64,000 nucleotides of DNA from Myxococcus xanthus (GCF_006402735.1 NZ_CP017174.1:9071001-9135000), one strand, 5' to 3'. Positions 8,642-17,282 are shown, numbered from the stretch's first letter. Numbers and translations are program-made. The notes: a model not told the origin generated them from the sequence alone.

Positions 8642-8759
8642 CGCCGCGCCTCCCCCGGAGGGGCCATCCCCACCCGCGAGCCGCACGCACGCAGGGCGCC
8701 ACCACCCGCCGTCATCGTGCCAGCGCGCCGCCGCCCTCCTCCGCTGAAACGGTGCGTGC

Positions 8760-10040
8760 TCACGGCCCCTCCCCCGTCAGGTGGTCCACCTGCCGCTGCG
8801 CGCGCTTCAGCGCGGCCTCGGGCGTGCGCAGCCCGGCCACGGCGGCGGAGAACTCGCTCTGGAGCACATCCGAAATCAGGTTGTAGTACGGCGTCACCGG
8901 CCGAGGCTTCGCGCGCTCCACCATGGGCAGCAGCCCGGCGATGAACGGCGCCTCCTCGCGCAGACGCGCATCCTGGTACACGGCGGGCCGAGGCGGGTTG
9001 CGCGCGTAGTTCAGCGCCAGCACCCGGTTGGCCTCCGGGGACGTGAGGTGCGCAATCAGCCGCGCCGCCAGCTTCCGCCGCTCCGGCGACACATGGGCAT
9101 TCACGGCCAGCTGCCACCCGCCCAGCGCCCCCGAACCCGGCTCACCGCTCACCGTCGGCAGCGGGGCGATGCCCACCTTGCCGCGAATGGGCGAGTCCGG
9201 CTTCTGCGCCTCGCTCCACGCATACGGCCAGTTGCGCATGAACACCGCGCGCCCTTCCTGGAACACCCGCCGCGACTCCTCCTCCGAGAAGCCCGTCACC
9301 GTCGCGGGCGACACCCCGCGCTCCACCAGCCCTCGCAGATACGCGAGCGCCTCGCGCGCGGGCGCGTCATCCAAGAGCACCCGCCCATCCTCCGACAGCG
9401 CCCGGCCGCCGTGCCCCCACAGCGCCTCGTACACATTGCAAGACAGTCCTTCGTACTGCCGCCCCTGCCACACGTAGCCCTGGAGCCCGGGCGTCTTCGC
9501 CATCGCCTCGCGCGCGAAGCGCTCCAGCTCCGCGTAGGTGCGCGGCGCGCGCGGCACCAGGTCCGTGCGGAAGTAGAGCACCCCCACGTCCAGGTACCAG
9601 GGCACCGCATACGTGCGCCCCTCCACCACCACGGCCTCCACGGGGCCGGGGAAGAAGTCCTCACGCAGTTGCTCGGGCGGGAACTCCGCGGACAGGTCCG
9701 CGATCCACCCCGCGCGAGCGAACTCGGGCACCCAGACGACGTCCGCCACCAGCACGTCGAAATCCCTCGCCCCACCCTCCAGCGACGTGAGGAAGAACTG
9801 GTGCGCCAGGTCGGACGCGTTGGGCAGCGCCTCCGTGACGAGCTCCACCTCCGGATTCTCACGCTCGAAGCGCGCCAGCAGCTCGCGGAACGGCTCCGGC
9901 GGCCCCCACAGCGGCTGATACTTGAAGACCAGCCGCGTGCGTCCCCCGGCCTCGCCCGACGCGTCCTGCCGCCGGCAGCCCCAGACGCCCAGGCCCACGA
10001 CGAGGCCCAGCGCGAGCACGATGGAGGAGACGCGTCTCAT
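8760..10040 (-). CDS. Extracellular solute-binding lipoprotein of sugar ABC transporter
   Basis: The 426-residue protein begins with a lipoprotein signal ending in VWGC (Cys near residue 22), so it is probably anchored in the envelope. The mature part follows the family 1 solute-binding fold: LVFKYQPLWGPPEPFRELLARF, then FDVLVADVVWVPEFARAGWIADLS, and a late GGWQLAVNAHV. It should capture a carbohydrate and deliver it to the two permeases encoded downstream. The ATG at 10040 directly precedes the signal sequence. About 240 bases separate it from the divergent STAS-like gene, leaving room for the operon promoter. Confidence 0.92.
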   Translation of the reverse strand: MRRVSSIVLALGLVVGLGVWGCRRQDASGEAGGRTRLVFKYQPLWGPPEPFRELLARFERENPEVELVTEALPNASDLAHQFFLTSLEGGARDFDVLVADVVWVPEFARAGWIADLSAEFPPEQLREDFFPGPVEAVVVEGRTYAVPWYLDVGVLYFRTDLVPRAPRTYAELERFAREAMAKTPGLQGYVWQGRQYEGLSCNVYEALWGHGGRALSEDGRVLLDDAPAREALAYLRGLVERGVSPATVTGFSEEESRRVFQEGRAVFMRNWPYAWSEAQKPDSPIRGKVGIAPLPTVSGEPGSGALGGWQLAVNAHVSPERRKLAARLIAHLTSPEANRVLALNYARNPPRPAVYQDARLREEAPFIAGLLPMVERAKPRPVTPYYNLISDVLQSEFSAAVAGLRTPEAALKRAQRQVDHLTGEGP

Positions 10041-10283
10041 GCGCGGGCATGACTCCAGCCACCCCCACCCCCGTCAAGCCCGGGAATCCGTGGTCGGTCC
10101 GCGCGTCAACATCCCGGAAGTCTGGCGCACTGAATGAAAACAAACTTTCCAGACATCCAGGCACGTCGCGCAAAGACAATCACGCCCGATGAGTCATCAT
10201 GAACCAAGGGAGAGCCACGATTCGCTTGGAGGCTGCCTGAGCGGTATTCTCCCCCAGGCAGGAACAACTGGGAGGGGGAAGCG

Positions 10284-10703
10284 ATGAAACAGCAGCCTCG
10301 GGATTGGCAGTGCGGAGCCCACCGGGCCCACTTCGAGGAGCCAGACACCCTGGTCGCGGAGTTCAACGGCCTCATCACCCTGGAAGAGGTGAAGGAGACG
10401 GTGACGCTCTACCAACAGACGGCCACCGACCATGGCCAGTACTACCTCATCGCGGATATCGGCCGCTCGCAGCTCGAAGCGGCCGGACGCCGGTACATGT
10501 CGGAGAAGGCCAGCTCCGACTGGTACCACGCCATCCTCTACGTCGGCGCCGACATCGTCATGCAGACCTTCGTCAAGGCCATTGCCCTGGCGCTGCTCTT
10601 CACCGGCAAGTCGACCTTCGAGACGGTGTTCGTGAAGACGCAGGACGAAGCCCGCGCCTGGGTGGCCCAGCACCGGCTCCGCCTCAAGAGCAAAGCAGGC
10701 TAG
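10284..10703 (+). CDS. STAS/SpoIIAA-like domain protein, first of a tandem pair
   Basis: A 139-residue soluble protein has alternating strands and helices typical of the SpoIIAA/STAS fold (LVAEFNGLITLEEVKE, then QYYLIADIGRSQLEAAGRRYM, then AWVAQHR). No kinase or transporter part is attached. It is clearly paralogous to the next gene: YYLIADIGRSQL, LFTGK, FET and EARAWVAQHR are shared. The ATG follows GGGAGGGGGAAGCG. Its role is unknown; STAS proteins commonly act as antagonists or partners in regulatory switches, but no partner is encoded here. Confidence 0.75.
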   Translation: MKQQPRDWQCGAHRAHFEEPDTLVAEFNGLITLEEVKETVTLYQQTATDHGQYYLIADIGRSQLEAAGRRYMSEKASSDWYHAILYVGADIVMQTFVKAIALALLFTGKSTFETVFVKTQDEARAWVAQHRLRLKSKAG

Positions 10704-10727
10704 CGGGTCAGGAATTCCACGCCCAAA

Positions 10728-10755
10728 TTGACAGGCATGCATCTCGCGCTATTCC
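10728..10755 (+). promoter_or_regulatory. Sigma-70-like promoter of the second STAS-like gene
   Basis: TTGACA at 10728-10733 and TATTCC at 10750-10755 are separated by 16 bases and lie 43 bases before the ATG at 10798. An inverted repeat CCCTGGTG (10754-10761) / CACCAGGG (10773-10780) overlaps the -10 end and could be an operator or a leader hairpin. The first paralogue has a similar GCGGTATTCT element at 10241-10250, which suggests the upstream region was duplicated along with the gene. Confidence 0.5.
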
Positions 10756-10797
10756 CTGGTGGGCGTTATGCTCACCAGGGTTTCTGGAGGGAGTGAC

Positions 10798-11211
10798 ATG
10801 CAGCAACTGGAATGGAAATTCGGTTCCCACTCGGTGCGCTATGAGGCGCCCGACGTCGTGCAGGCGACCTTCGTCGGTCCCATCGACCTGGATGAAATCA
10901 AGCGCGCGGTCGACGTGTACGGGGAGATTGCCCAGCAATACGGGCCCTACTACCTGATCGCCGACATCGGCCGCTCCCAGTTGGGCGCGGAGCCTCGGCG
11001 CTACCTGTCGGAGAACGGCAAGGCGGACTGGTTCAAGGGCACCGTGTACGTCGGCGCGGACGTGGTGCAGCAGACCTTCGGCAAGGTCATCGCGCTGGGC
11101 ATGCTCTTCACCGGCAAGGCGCGCTTCGAGACGACCTTCGTGAAGGACCACGAAGAGGCGCGCGCCTGGGTGGCGCAGCACCGCCAGAAGAACAAGAAGA
11201 AGCTGGGCTGA
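10798..11211 (+). CDS. STAS/SpoIIAA-like domain protein, second of a tandem pair
   Basis: The 137-residue product is a close paralogue of the preceding gene. It has the same core (YYLIADIGRSQLGAEPRRYLSE, VGADVVQQTF, LFTGKARFETTFVK, EARAWVAQHR) and a basic tail KNKKK. The ATG at 10798 has GGAGGGAG about 7 bases upstream and is preferred over an in-frame ATG-like start 13 codons earlier. It appears to have its own promoter. Function is not known. Divergence is concentrated in the first 40 residues, which may set partner choice. Confidence 0.75.
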   Translation: MQQLEWKFGSHSVRYEAPDVVQATFVGPIDLDEIKRAVDVYGEIAQQYGPYYLIADIGRSQLGAEPRRYLSENGKADWFKGTVYVGADVVQQTFGKVIALGMLFTGKARFETTFVKDHEEARAWVAQHRQKNKKKLG

Positions 11212-11592
11212 GCCTCCGCCCTATTTCCCCCCTCATGCCCTGGAGTCCTGACCACCCCACCCGGTGGGCACGCTCCAGGTGCGCCCTCAGTCCGCCCGAA
11301 TGGCACGCTCTGAGTGAACTTCCGCACACTGTCCGGCCCTGGTCGCATTTTTACTGGAATCAAACGTCAATACTAAAAACCAGTGAAGATGAAAAAGTGT
11401 GCCCTTATTGGCAATAAAGCCAGGATTCGTTGTATAGGCGGATTAGGGGAGCCCCACCCTGCCCGGTCGTTCCTCGCTGGCTCCCCACACCCCTGACCCA
11501 CCGCCTGTAGGGGCCTGGCCCCTCCATTGCCATTCACCCGTTGCAGACGAACCGCGTGCCGGGGGGGCCGCGCTCGTCTGGCGAGCCACGCC
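11212..11592. other. Intergenic region with an AT-rich island and small palindrome
   Basis: No gene is supported here. Bases about 11345-11420 are much richer in A/T than their surroundings and contain the perfect palindrome TTATTG-G-CAATAA at 11405-11417. The downstream P450 starts at 11593, so this is the likely promoter/operator zone of that gene, though no -35/-10 pair was convincing. Confidence 0.4.
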
Positions 11593-12882
11593 ATGCCTGT
11601 GTCCGTGCAAAAGCAGGAAGAGACCGGAGTTCCAGCCCACGCGTCCGCGGGCCGTTGTCCCCACCTGGGTGCCCAGTACAACCCGTTCACGGGCCCCCAC
11701 GCGGAGGACCCGCACGCCTTCTTCGAGAAGCTGCGCAAGGACGAGCCCGTCAGCTTCAGCCCCATGCTGAACATGTGGCTGGTCAGCCGCTACGAGGACA
11801 TCTCCCAGGTGCTGAAGAGCCCGGCGCAGTACTCCAACCGGGACATGCTGGCGAGCGGCACCCACCTCACGGACGAGGCCAAGGCCATCCTGGACCAGGG
11901 CTTCCCCACCGCGCACGTGCTGCTGGGCATGGACCCCCCCGAGCACACCCGCCTGCGCCGCCTGATGAACCGGGGCTTCACCGCGCAGCGCATCGCCGGC
12001 ATGGGCCCCTTCATCCAGGAGATGGCCACCACCCTGGTGGACCGCTTCGCCCAGGACGGTCAGGCGGACCTGGTGCAGCAGCTCGCCTGGCCGCTCCCCG
12101 TCCACGTCATCCTCGGCGTCATGGGCGTGCCGCAAGAGGACGTCTGGAAGATCAAGCGCTGGAGCTCCGACTGGCAGCAGCTCGTCTTCGAGTACGTGGC
12201 CCCCGAGCTCCAAGTGGAGATGGCGAAGGGCGTCATCGAGTTCCAGCAGTACTGCATCCGCCTCATCGAGGACCGGAAGAAGAACCCGCAGGAGGACCTC
12301 ACCAGCTACCTGGTGGCCGTGGAGAGCGACGGCGAGGCGCTGAGCATGCACGAGCTGGTCATGGCCGTGGGCGCGTCCATGCTGTCGGCCGGCCATGAGT
12401 CCACCACCGCGCTGATGGCCAACGCCTGGAAGCTGGCCCTGCAGCATGGCCTGTGGCAGCGGCTGCGCGACAACCGCGACCTGGTGCCGAAGTTCCTCGA
12501 GGAGTCCAGCCGCTACGACTCCGTCTCCCACGCCATGATTCGCACCGCGAAGGAGGACGTGGAGCTGAGCGGGGTGAAGATTCCCCAGGGCTCGCGCCTG
12601 CTGCTCCTCTTCGCCGCCGGCAGCCGGGACGAATCCCTCTGCCCCCATTCCAGCAAGCTGGACGTGGACCGGGAGAAGGTGCCGCAGCACCTCACCTACG
12701 GCCGCGGCACCCACTTCTGCCTGGGCGCACCCCTGGCCCGGCTCCAGTTCGAAATCACGACGAACATCCTCCTGGACCGGCTGCCGGACCCGAAGCTCGT
12801 CCCCGGCCAGGACTTCGGCACCTGGCAGAGCCTGGTGCTGCGGCAGATGAAGCACCTGAAGGTGGAGTGGACCCCCACCTGA
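11593..12882 (+). CDS. Cytochrome P450 monooxygenase
   Basis: This is a soluble, class I-type bacterial P450 of 429 residues. The haem-binding loop reads YGRGTHFCLGAPLAR with the axial Cys near residue 376. The I-helix oxygen-activation motif is AGHESTT and the K-helix ExxR is present in EESSRYDS. It oxidises a small hydrophobic substrate using electrons from a ferredoxin/reductase pair not encoded nearby. The ATG at 11593 was chosen because the upstream 22 in-frame residues are Arg-rich and unlike P450 N-termini; the ribosome site is weak. The next gene on the strand is a desaturase, but a strong hairpin separates them, so they are not clearly an operon. Confidence 0.95.
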   Translation: MPVSVQKQEETGVPAHASAGRCPHLGAQYNPFTGPHAEDPHAFFEKLRKDEPVSFSPMLNMWLVSRYEDISQVLKSPAQYSNRDMLASGTHLTDEAKAILDQGFPTAHVLLGMDPPEHTRLRRLMNRGFTAQRIAGMGPFIQEMATTLVDRFAQDGQADLVQQLAWPLPVHVILGVMGVPQEDVWKIKRWSSDWQQLVFEYVAPELQVEMAKGVIEFQQYCIRLIEDRKKNPQEDLTSYLVAVESDGEALSMHELVMAVGASMLSAGHESTTALMANAWKLALQHGLWQRLRDNRDLVPKFLEESSRYDSVSHAMIRTAKEDVELSGVKIPQGSRLLLLFAAGSRDESLCPHSSKLDVDREKVPQHLTYGRGTHFCLGAPLARLQFEITTNILLDRLPDPKLVPGQDFGTWQSLVLRQMKHLKVEWTPT

Positions 12883-12905
12883 GCCCACCCTCCCGGGAGT
12901 GAACG

Positions 12906-12939
12906 AGGGCCTGGCGACCGACACCGGTCTCCAGGCCCT
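12906..12939 (+). terminator. Hairpin after the P450 gene
   Basis: AGGGCCTGG (12906-12914) pairs perfectly with CCAGGCCCT (12931-12939) across a 16-base loop, 23 bases after the P450 stop. Only a short TTGT follows, so termination is plausible but not the classic U-tract type. Confidence 0.5.
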
Positions 12940-13083
12940 TGTCATGTCCGGAGCCCCATGACTTCCAGCGCCGAGCGGACGATTTCCTACAAAGAAGGGT
13001 AGAAACCCACCCCACTTGGAGTGAATGGGCGGGACAAATCAGACCCCCATGGGGTACAGGATGACCCGAACAGGCGCGCTCAC

Positions 13084-13105
13084 TCTGGAATGCGTGCATT
13101 CCAGA
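13084..13105. promoter_or_regulatory. 22-bp perfect palindrome upstream of desaturase, candidate operator
   Basis: TCTGGAATGC (13084-13093) and GCATTCCAGA (13096-13105) are perfect 10-base inverted arms around GT. They lie 88 bases before the desaturase ATG, in the 310-base gap after the P450. The tight 2-base spacer and location fit a dimeric repressor or activator site better than a terminator. The rest of this gap holds the P450 terminator-like hairpin and no gene. Confidence 0.55.
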
Positions 13106-13192
13106 AAGAATTTTCTTGCCTCACCACCCGTTTCCGCGCGAAAGAGTCCAGGAACACCCTGCTTCCGAGTAAAGCAGAAGGAGCCCCCCGAC

Positions 13193-14245
13193 ATGTACGC
13201 TCAAGTGGTGGATGAGGCAGACATTCAGTTCGCGCACCGAGTGGACCGCAAGGCGCTGGCGGCCATCACCCGGGAGATGTCGAAGGTGAACAATGGTCGG
13301 GCGCTGTGGGCCATGGCCTGTCAGTGGCTGGTCATCGCGGCGGCATTTGCCTTCGTTCTATTCGTGGACCGCTGGTGGGCCTGGCCGCTGGCGGCGGTGC
13401 TCATCGCCACCCGGCAGCACGCGCTGCTGGCGCTGATGCACGAGGCGGCGCACTACCACTTCCTGTCCAACCGCAAGGTGTCGGACGTGGTCAGCGACCT
13501 GCTCTGCGCCTTCCCGCTGAACATGACGACGGCGGGCTACCGGCACGAGCACATGCTGCACCACCGCTACGTGAATACGCCGAAGGACCCGTACCTGGCC
13601 GGCCAGCTGGTGGACGCCTCCTGGCACTTCCCCCGCACGCCGGTGCGCGCCACGGCCGTCTTCCTGGCGGACGCGCTGGGCCTGTACGCCCCCAACCACC
13701 TGAAGGTGGTGCTGCCCTGGACGTACTGGGGCCGCCTGGTGGGCCGCGCCCAGCCCCGCATCTCCGCGGGCGAGCACCTGCGCTACTGGCTGTACGTGGC
13801 CACGCTCGTCACGGTGCTGGTGACGACGGGCGCGTGGCTGCACTGGCTGCTCTTGTGGGTGCTGCCGACGACGACGGTGATGATGGCCTTCTTCCGGATG
13901 CGCGCCCTGGGTGAGCACCCCATCGAGGAGACGACGTCCGGTGACGAGACGCGCGAGACGCGCGACGTGCTGGGCACCGCGCTGGAGAACTTCTTCATCG
14001 CGCCGCTCAACGTGAACCTGCACCTCACCCACCACGCCTTCCCCTCCGTGCCCTTCTACAACCTGCCCGCCATGCACGCGCAGCTCGACAAGGCCGGCCT
14101 GTTGGAGGACGGCGTGAATCAGTTCGACACGTACCTGGGTAGGGAGAACAGCCTCATCCAGTACCTCACGCGTGAGCCGGAGGCCTCCGCCGCCGCGGCC
14201 GCCGCGGCCCAGCCGTCGCGTCTGAGCCAGCCGCTCCACTCGTGA
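13193..14245 (+). CDS. Membrane fatty acid desaturase-family protein
   Basis: The 350-residue integral membrane protein has the three histidine clusters of di-iron desaturases/hydroxylases: HEAAHYH, HEHMLHH and HLTHH. Hydrophobic helices lie between them (for example LVIAAAFAFVLFVDRWWAW). These clusters bind the two irons that insert a double bond or hydroxyl into an acyl or carotenoid-like chain. The ATG at 13193 has AGAAGGAG at a good distance; an in-frame start at 13025 would read through the palindrome at 13084-13105. The tail is Ala-rich and low-complexity. Substrate is unknown. Confidence 0.93.
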   Translation: MYAQVVDEADIQFAHRVDRKALAAITREMSKVNNGRALWAMACQWLVIAAAFAFVLFVDRWWAWPLAAVLIATRQHALLALMHEAAHYHFLSNRKVSDVVSDLLCAFPLNMTTAGYRHEHMLHHRYVNTPKDPYLAGQLVDASWHFPRTPVRATAVFLADALGLYAPNHLKVVLPWTYWGRLVGRAQPRISAGEHLRYWLYVATLVTVLVTTGAWLHWLLLWVLPTTTVMMAFFRMRALGEHPIEETTSGDETRETRDVLGTALENFFIAPLNVNLHLTHHAFPSVPFYNLPAMHAQLDKAGLLEDGVNQFDTYLGRENSLIQYLTREPEASAAAAAAAQPSRLSQPLHS

Positions 14246-14274
14246 GGGTTGCCGCGAGCCAGGCCTCGCCCCGT

Positions 14275-14313
14275 GCCGTCCAGGTGTAGCCGGGGGGCTC
14301 CACCCAGGACGGC
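14275..14313. terminator. Hairpin between convergent genes
   Basis: GCCGTCC (14275-14281) pairs with GGACGGC (14307-14313), with an inner AGGTG/CCACC match that lengthens the stem. It lies between the desaturase stop and the convergent DUF4846-type gene and may end both transcripts. No T-run is present. Confidence 0.45.
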
Positions 14314-14334
14314 CGGCGAGGCTTGGGCCCGCGG

Positions 14335-15267
14335 TCAGAAGCGCCGCAGTGAGGACCAGGGGAAGGGCTTCCAGAAGGGCGTCACCACGTCCTCGCCCTC
14401 CAGCGGAAACCAGGGTCCGGTGTCGCCTCCCGCGGAGAGCACGTGGAAGTCCTGCGCGGGCATGAACCCCTGCCCCAGCAGCGCCACCTTCTTCCCCGCC
14501 GCGTTGGCCGCCACGTCCAGCACCAGCACCGCGTGCCCGGGGCTTCCACCCAGCACGAAGAAGTCCCCGGGCCGCACGTCTTCGCGCGAAGGCCGCCCCT
14601 TGAGGGATTCCAGCGAGTGCGTGCCCGCGTAGGTGAAGACCATGTCCAGCCACGTGCGGAAGCTGGCGCGTGAGGCATCCGGCGCCGCGCCGCGCACCCA
14701 CGACACCTTCGAGCCCGCTACCCGCGCCCGGTCCCCTTCCGCGTACCGAGGCCACTCCGCCAAGTGCCCGCTGGTGAAGCGGTAGGCGAGGCGCTCCCGC
14801 TTGCCGCTGGCCCAGAGCCACTCCGCATGGAGGCGGATGACGGAATCCGCGCACTGCTGGAGGTTCGCGGTGCCCACGTCCAGCTCCGCCACCGCCGCCA
14901 GCCGCGCGTCATCCGACGCCAGAATCCGCCCACCCTGGTGGCTGAGCACCGGCGTGCCGTCCGGCCTCAGCGGAAGGCCTCGCAGCCAGGCCCCGAAGGA
15001 CCCCTTCACCACCGGCACCCGCGTGTAGCCCTCCGGCGGCGCCACCGCGGCATCCAAGGGGCGCACCACCGCCTGGGCCGGCAACCATGCGTAGCGCGCC
15101 AGCTCCTCCCGCGTCGCGGGCCGGGGCTGGCCCTCCTCCGCTGCCCCCTCGGATACAGGGAGCAGGCACAAGGCCCACAAGAGCGCCCAGGCCCACGGAC
15201 GAAAGCGGCCCTCGGTGGCGGGCCAGGACGAGGAGGACGAGCACGGCGAGCAGTCGAACGCGGACAC
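14335..15267 (-). CDS. DUF4846-family secreted protein
   Basis: The product of about 310 residues has an N-terminal hydrophobic stretch (WAWALLWALCLLPVSEGAA) consistent with export. A globular domain follows, marked by GSFGAWLRGLPL, QQCADSVIRLHAEWLW, YRFTSGH, DVRPGDFFVLGGSPGHAVLVLD and a closing DFHVLS...TPFWKPFPW. These segments match what is known of the DUF4846 family, whose function is unsettled. The DVRPGDF/GHAVLV pattern recalls papain-like amidase folds. The start is uncertain: a GTG at 15267 has GGAG upstream and is preferred, while an ATG at 15351 would add 28 residues. Divergent from the phosphatidyltransferase gene. Confidence 0.75.
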   Translation of the reverse strand: MSAFDCSPCSSSSSWPATEGRFRPWAWALLWALCLLPVSEGAAEEGQPRPATREELARYAWLPAQAVVRPLDAAVAPPEGYTRVPVVKGSFGAWLRGLPLRPDGTPVLSHQGGRILASDDARLAAVAELDVGTANLQQCADSVIRLHAEWLWASGKRERLAYRFTSGHLAEWPRYAEGDRARVAGSKVSWVRGAAPDASRASFRTWLDMVFTYAGTHSLESLKGRPSREDVRPGDFFVLGGSPGHAVLVLDVAANAAGKKVALLGQGFMPAQDFHVLSAGGDTGPWFPLEGEDVVTPFWKPFPWSSLRRF

Positions 15268-15468
15268 GAAGCAGCCATCTCCAGGAGTCAGGGCGGCACG
15301 ACAGGTGGCGCCGTGGGTTGGAGGTTTCTCACGGACCTGGAGTTCCCTCATGCTCGCTCGAGCCCAGTCGCTCCCTGACTGCCCCGCGTTCCCGGGGGTG
15401 GGTCTACCGCTGAACGCTCGCCGCCCCCGGAACGTGCGCGGCTGGGACCGAGCACTACCTTGAGTCGT

Positions 15469-16068
15469 ATGCGCCGACAGGCGAGCCTCGCGCTGCTCAA
15501 CACCTTGTCGCTGACCCGGCTGCCCCTGGCGGTGGCCTTCATCCTCGTCCCGGATGCCTGGGTTCGCGCGGGGCTCGTGGTGCTGGCCGCGTTCACGGAC
15601 TTCCTGGATGGGTGGATTGCCCGGCACAAGGGGCTCGCCACGCGGCTGGGCGCGCTCATCGACCCGGTGGCCGACCGCGCCTTCATGGTGACGGCCATCC
15701 TCGTCTGCTACCTCGACGGGCTCATCAGCGGGGTGGCGGTGCTGCTGCTGGTGCTGCGCGACGTCGGCACCACCGTGGGCTTCTTCGTCGCTCGCCTGGC
15801 GCCCAGGTTGCGCTCGGTCGAGCTGAAGGCGCGGATGCTGGGCAAGGCCGTCACTTCCTTGCAGCTGGTGACGCTGCTGTGCGTGCTGCTGTTTCCTCCC
15901 GCGGTGGTGCCCCTGGTGGCGCTCATCGGCGTGCTGTCCTTCGCGTCGGTGGTGGACTACTCCCACGCGGTGCTGAAGGCCCGGGAGCGGGACGCCGGAC
16001 CGCGGCGGATGAAGCCGGAGTCCGGCGCGGCATCCTCGGGTTCCTCCCTGCCGCCGGTGCGCAAGTAG
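15469..16068 (+). CDS. CDP-alcohol phosphatidyltransferase
   Basis: A membrane enzyme of 199 residues carries the complete family signature DG-x2-AR-x8-G-x3-D-x3-D, seen as DFLDGWIARHKG then GALIDPVADR. The enzyme exchanges CMP on a CDP-diacylglycerol-type donor for an alcohol such as glycerol 3-phosphate or inositol phosphate, so it belongs to phospholipid synthesis in the inner membrane. Several hydrophobic helices follow. The C-terminal 35 residues are charged and Ser/Gly-rich. The ATG at 15469 was taken; a TTG three codons earlier is possible. The acceptor alcohol cannot be told from sequence. Confidence 0.92.
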   Translation: MRRQASLALLNTLSLTRLPLAVAFILVPDAWVRAGLVVLAAFTDFLDGWIARHKGLATRLGALIDPVADRAFMVTAILVCYLDGLISGVAVLLLVLRDVGTTVGFFVARLAPRLRSVELKARMLGKAVTSLQLVTLLCVLLFPPAVVPLVALIGVLSFASVVDYSHAVLKARERDAGPRRMKPESGAASSGSSLPPVRK

Positions 16069-16079
16069 GGCCGCGGGCG

Positions 16080-16301
16080 TCAGGGCTGCGCCGCCGAGTC
16101 CGCGGGCTGGGCTTCGGGAAGGCCCAGCACCCGGGCCCTTTCGATGGCGATGGCGGAGCGCTCGCCCTCGCTCATCTCCATCCAGACTTCATCCATGTCG
16201 TCGAGCAGACCGTCCTCCTCGGGTGAGTCGCCTTCTGGGTGCCGGGTGCGGACGAGCCGCAGCTTGTTCAGGAGTGCACGGTAACGGTCGTAAGCAGACA
16301 T
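16080..16301 (-). CDS. Small acidic hypothetical protein
   Basis: The 73-residue protein (MSAYDRYRALLNKLRLVRTR, then an acidic middle with EEDGLLDDMDEVWMEMSEGER) is soluble and mostly helical. No family is recognised. The acceptance rests on codon bias and on a good ribosome site, GGGGGAGG eight bases before the ATG at 16301. It converges on the phosphatidyltransferase gene with only 11 bases between stops. Confidence 0.65.
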   Translation of the reverse strand: MSAYDRYRALLNKLRLVRTRHPEGDSPEEDGLLDDMDEVWMEMSEGERSAIAIERARVLGLPEAQPADSAAQP

Positions 16302-16370
16302 GATGGGAACCTCCCCCTCGGGGACGAGCATCGGGCGTGCGACTGACGAAGCGTGGATGGGCCTGGCACC

Positions 16371-17009
16371 TCACTTCCCAGCCGGAGTGGAGGGGAGCAC
16401 GGAAATCTCCATGGTCCGCTCTTCATCCAGCAGGTTCACCACTGCTCGGACGTGCTCGCCGGGCTCGAGCTTCCGCAAGGCGATGTTGCGCCCGTCCCGG
16501 AACACCCGCGTCCGAGGGTCCACGCGCAGCGTCAGCGGCGGACCATCCCCGACGGCGATGGCCACCTCCGTATCGCCCACGGAGCGCACCACGCCGGTAT
16601 AGACGGCATCCACCACGGCCGTCCCCGGAGGCGACGGCACGTCCGAGCCCTCAGGTGGCACGTCATTGACGACGCCCGCAGCGCCGGTGCCTCCCGTGCC
16701 CTGCTGGGCAGCCGTTTCCCGCTGAGGACTCACCACCCTCGCGCCTGGAGGAATGCCCGCGCCGCCCGTGCCCGTGACTTGCCCCCGGAGCTGCGTCACC
16801 TCCTGGCGGAGCTGCAACAGCTCGGCGCGCAGCTGGTCCACTTCGCGCTGGAGCGCCGCGGCGTCCGTCGAAGTCAGGGCTTGTCCTGCTGGCGCCTGTT
16901 CCGTCCGCGCGGGCACCTGCTGTGTGCCTTGCGCCGTCGCCACGCCGCCACAGAGCAGCATGGACAGCCCCACGATACCCAACACCCACAAGCTTGCTTT
17001 GCGCAGCAT
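16371..17009 (-). CDS. Secreted coiled-coil protein of unknown function
   Basis: From the ATG at 17009 the protein has 212 residues: a signal peptide (LWVLGIVGLSMLLCGGVATA), a Gln/Ala-rich linker, then a coiled coil of about 30 residues with regular Leu spacing (LQREVDQLRAELLQLRQEV, then TQLRGQV). A Gly/Pro-rich linker leads to a small beta domain (YTGVVRSVGDTEVAIAVGDG...LRVDPRTRVFRDGRNIALRKL) resembling the short beta-barrels found in periplasmic proteins. The frame is open far upstream but that part is the antisense of the DsbA-like gene. Role unknown; probably envelope-localised. Confidence 0.8.
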   Translation of the reverse strand: MLRKASLWVLGIVGLSMLLCGGVATAQGTQQVPARTEQAPAGQALTSTDAAALQREVDQLRAELLQLRQEVTQLRGQVTGTGGAGIPPGARVVSPQRETAAQQGTGGTGAAGVVNDVPPEGSDVPSPPGTAVVDAVYTGVVRSVGDTEVAIAVGDGPPLTLRVDPRTRVFRDGRNIALRKLEPGEHVRAVVNLLDEERTMEISVLPSTPAGK

Positions 17010-17282
17010 GAAGCCCTGACCTCCTTTCCGCTTCAAAGGTGGGGCCTGCCGGGTGACGGACAACCACCGGCCCGGCCGGGATGCGCTGGGAGAGCCACCC
17101 ACCTGCCGGGCCACCGCCTGCTCCCATGGGGACCGCCCGCAGCGCGGAAATTCTTCGAGGCCGCGCTGAAACTCCAAATCGCCTCGCGTCACTCCCTGGG
17201 CGCCGGGCCTGAGCAAGCCTGGTCCGGTGGTGTCACGCGGCGGACCGCGGCGCCACGGGTGTGTCTTTTCCTGGAGAACACC

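Noticed and set aside
7767..8705. N-terminal extension of the MalG-like permease
   Set aside because: The extension is the out-of-frame copy of the MalF-like gene, and the TGATG overlap at 7766 gives the true start.
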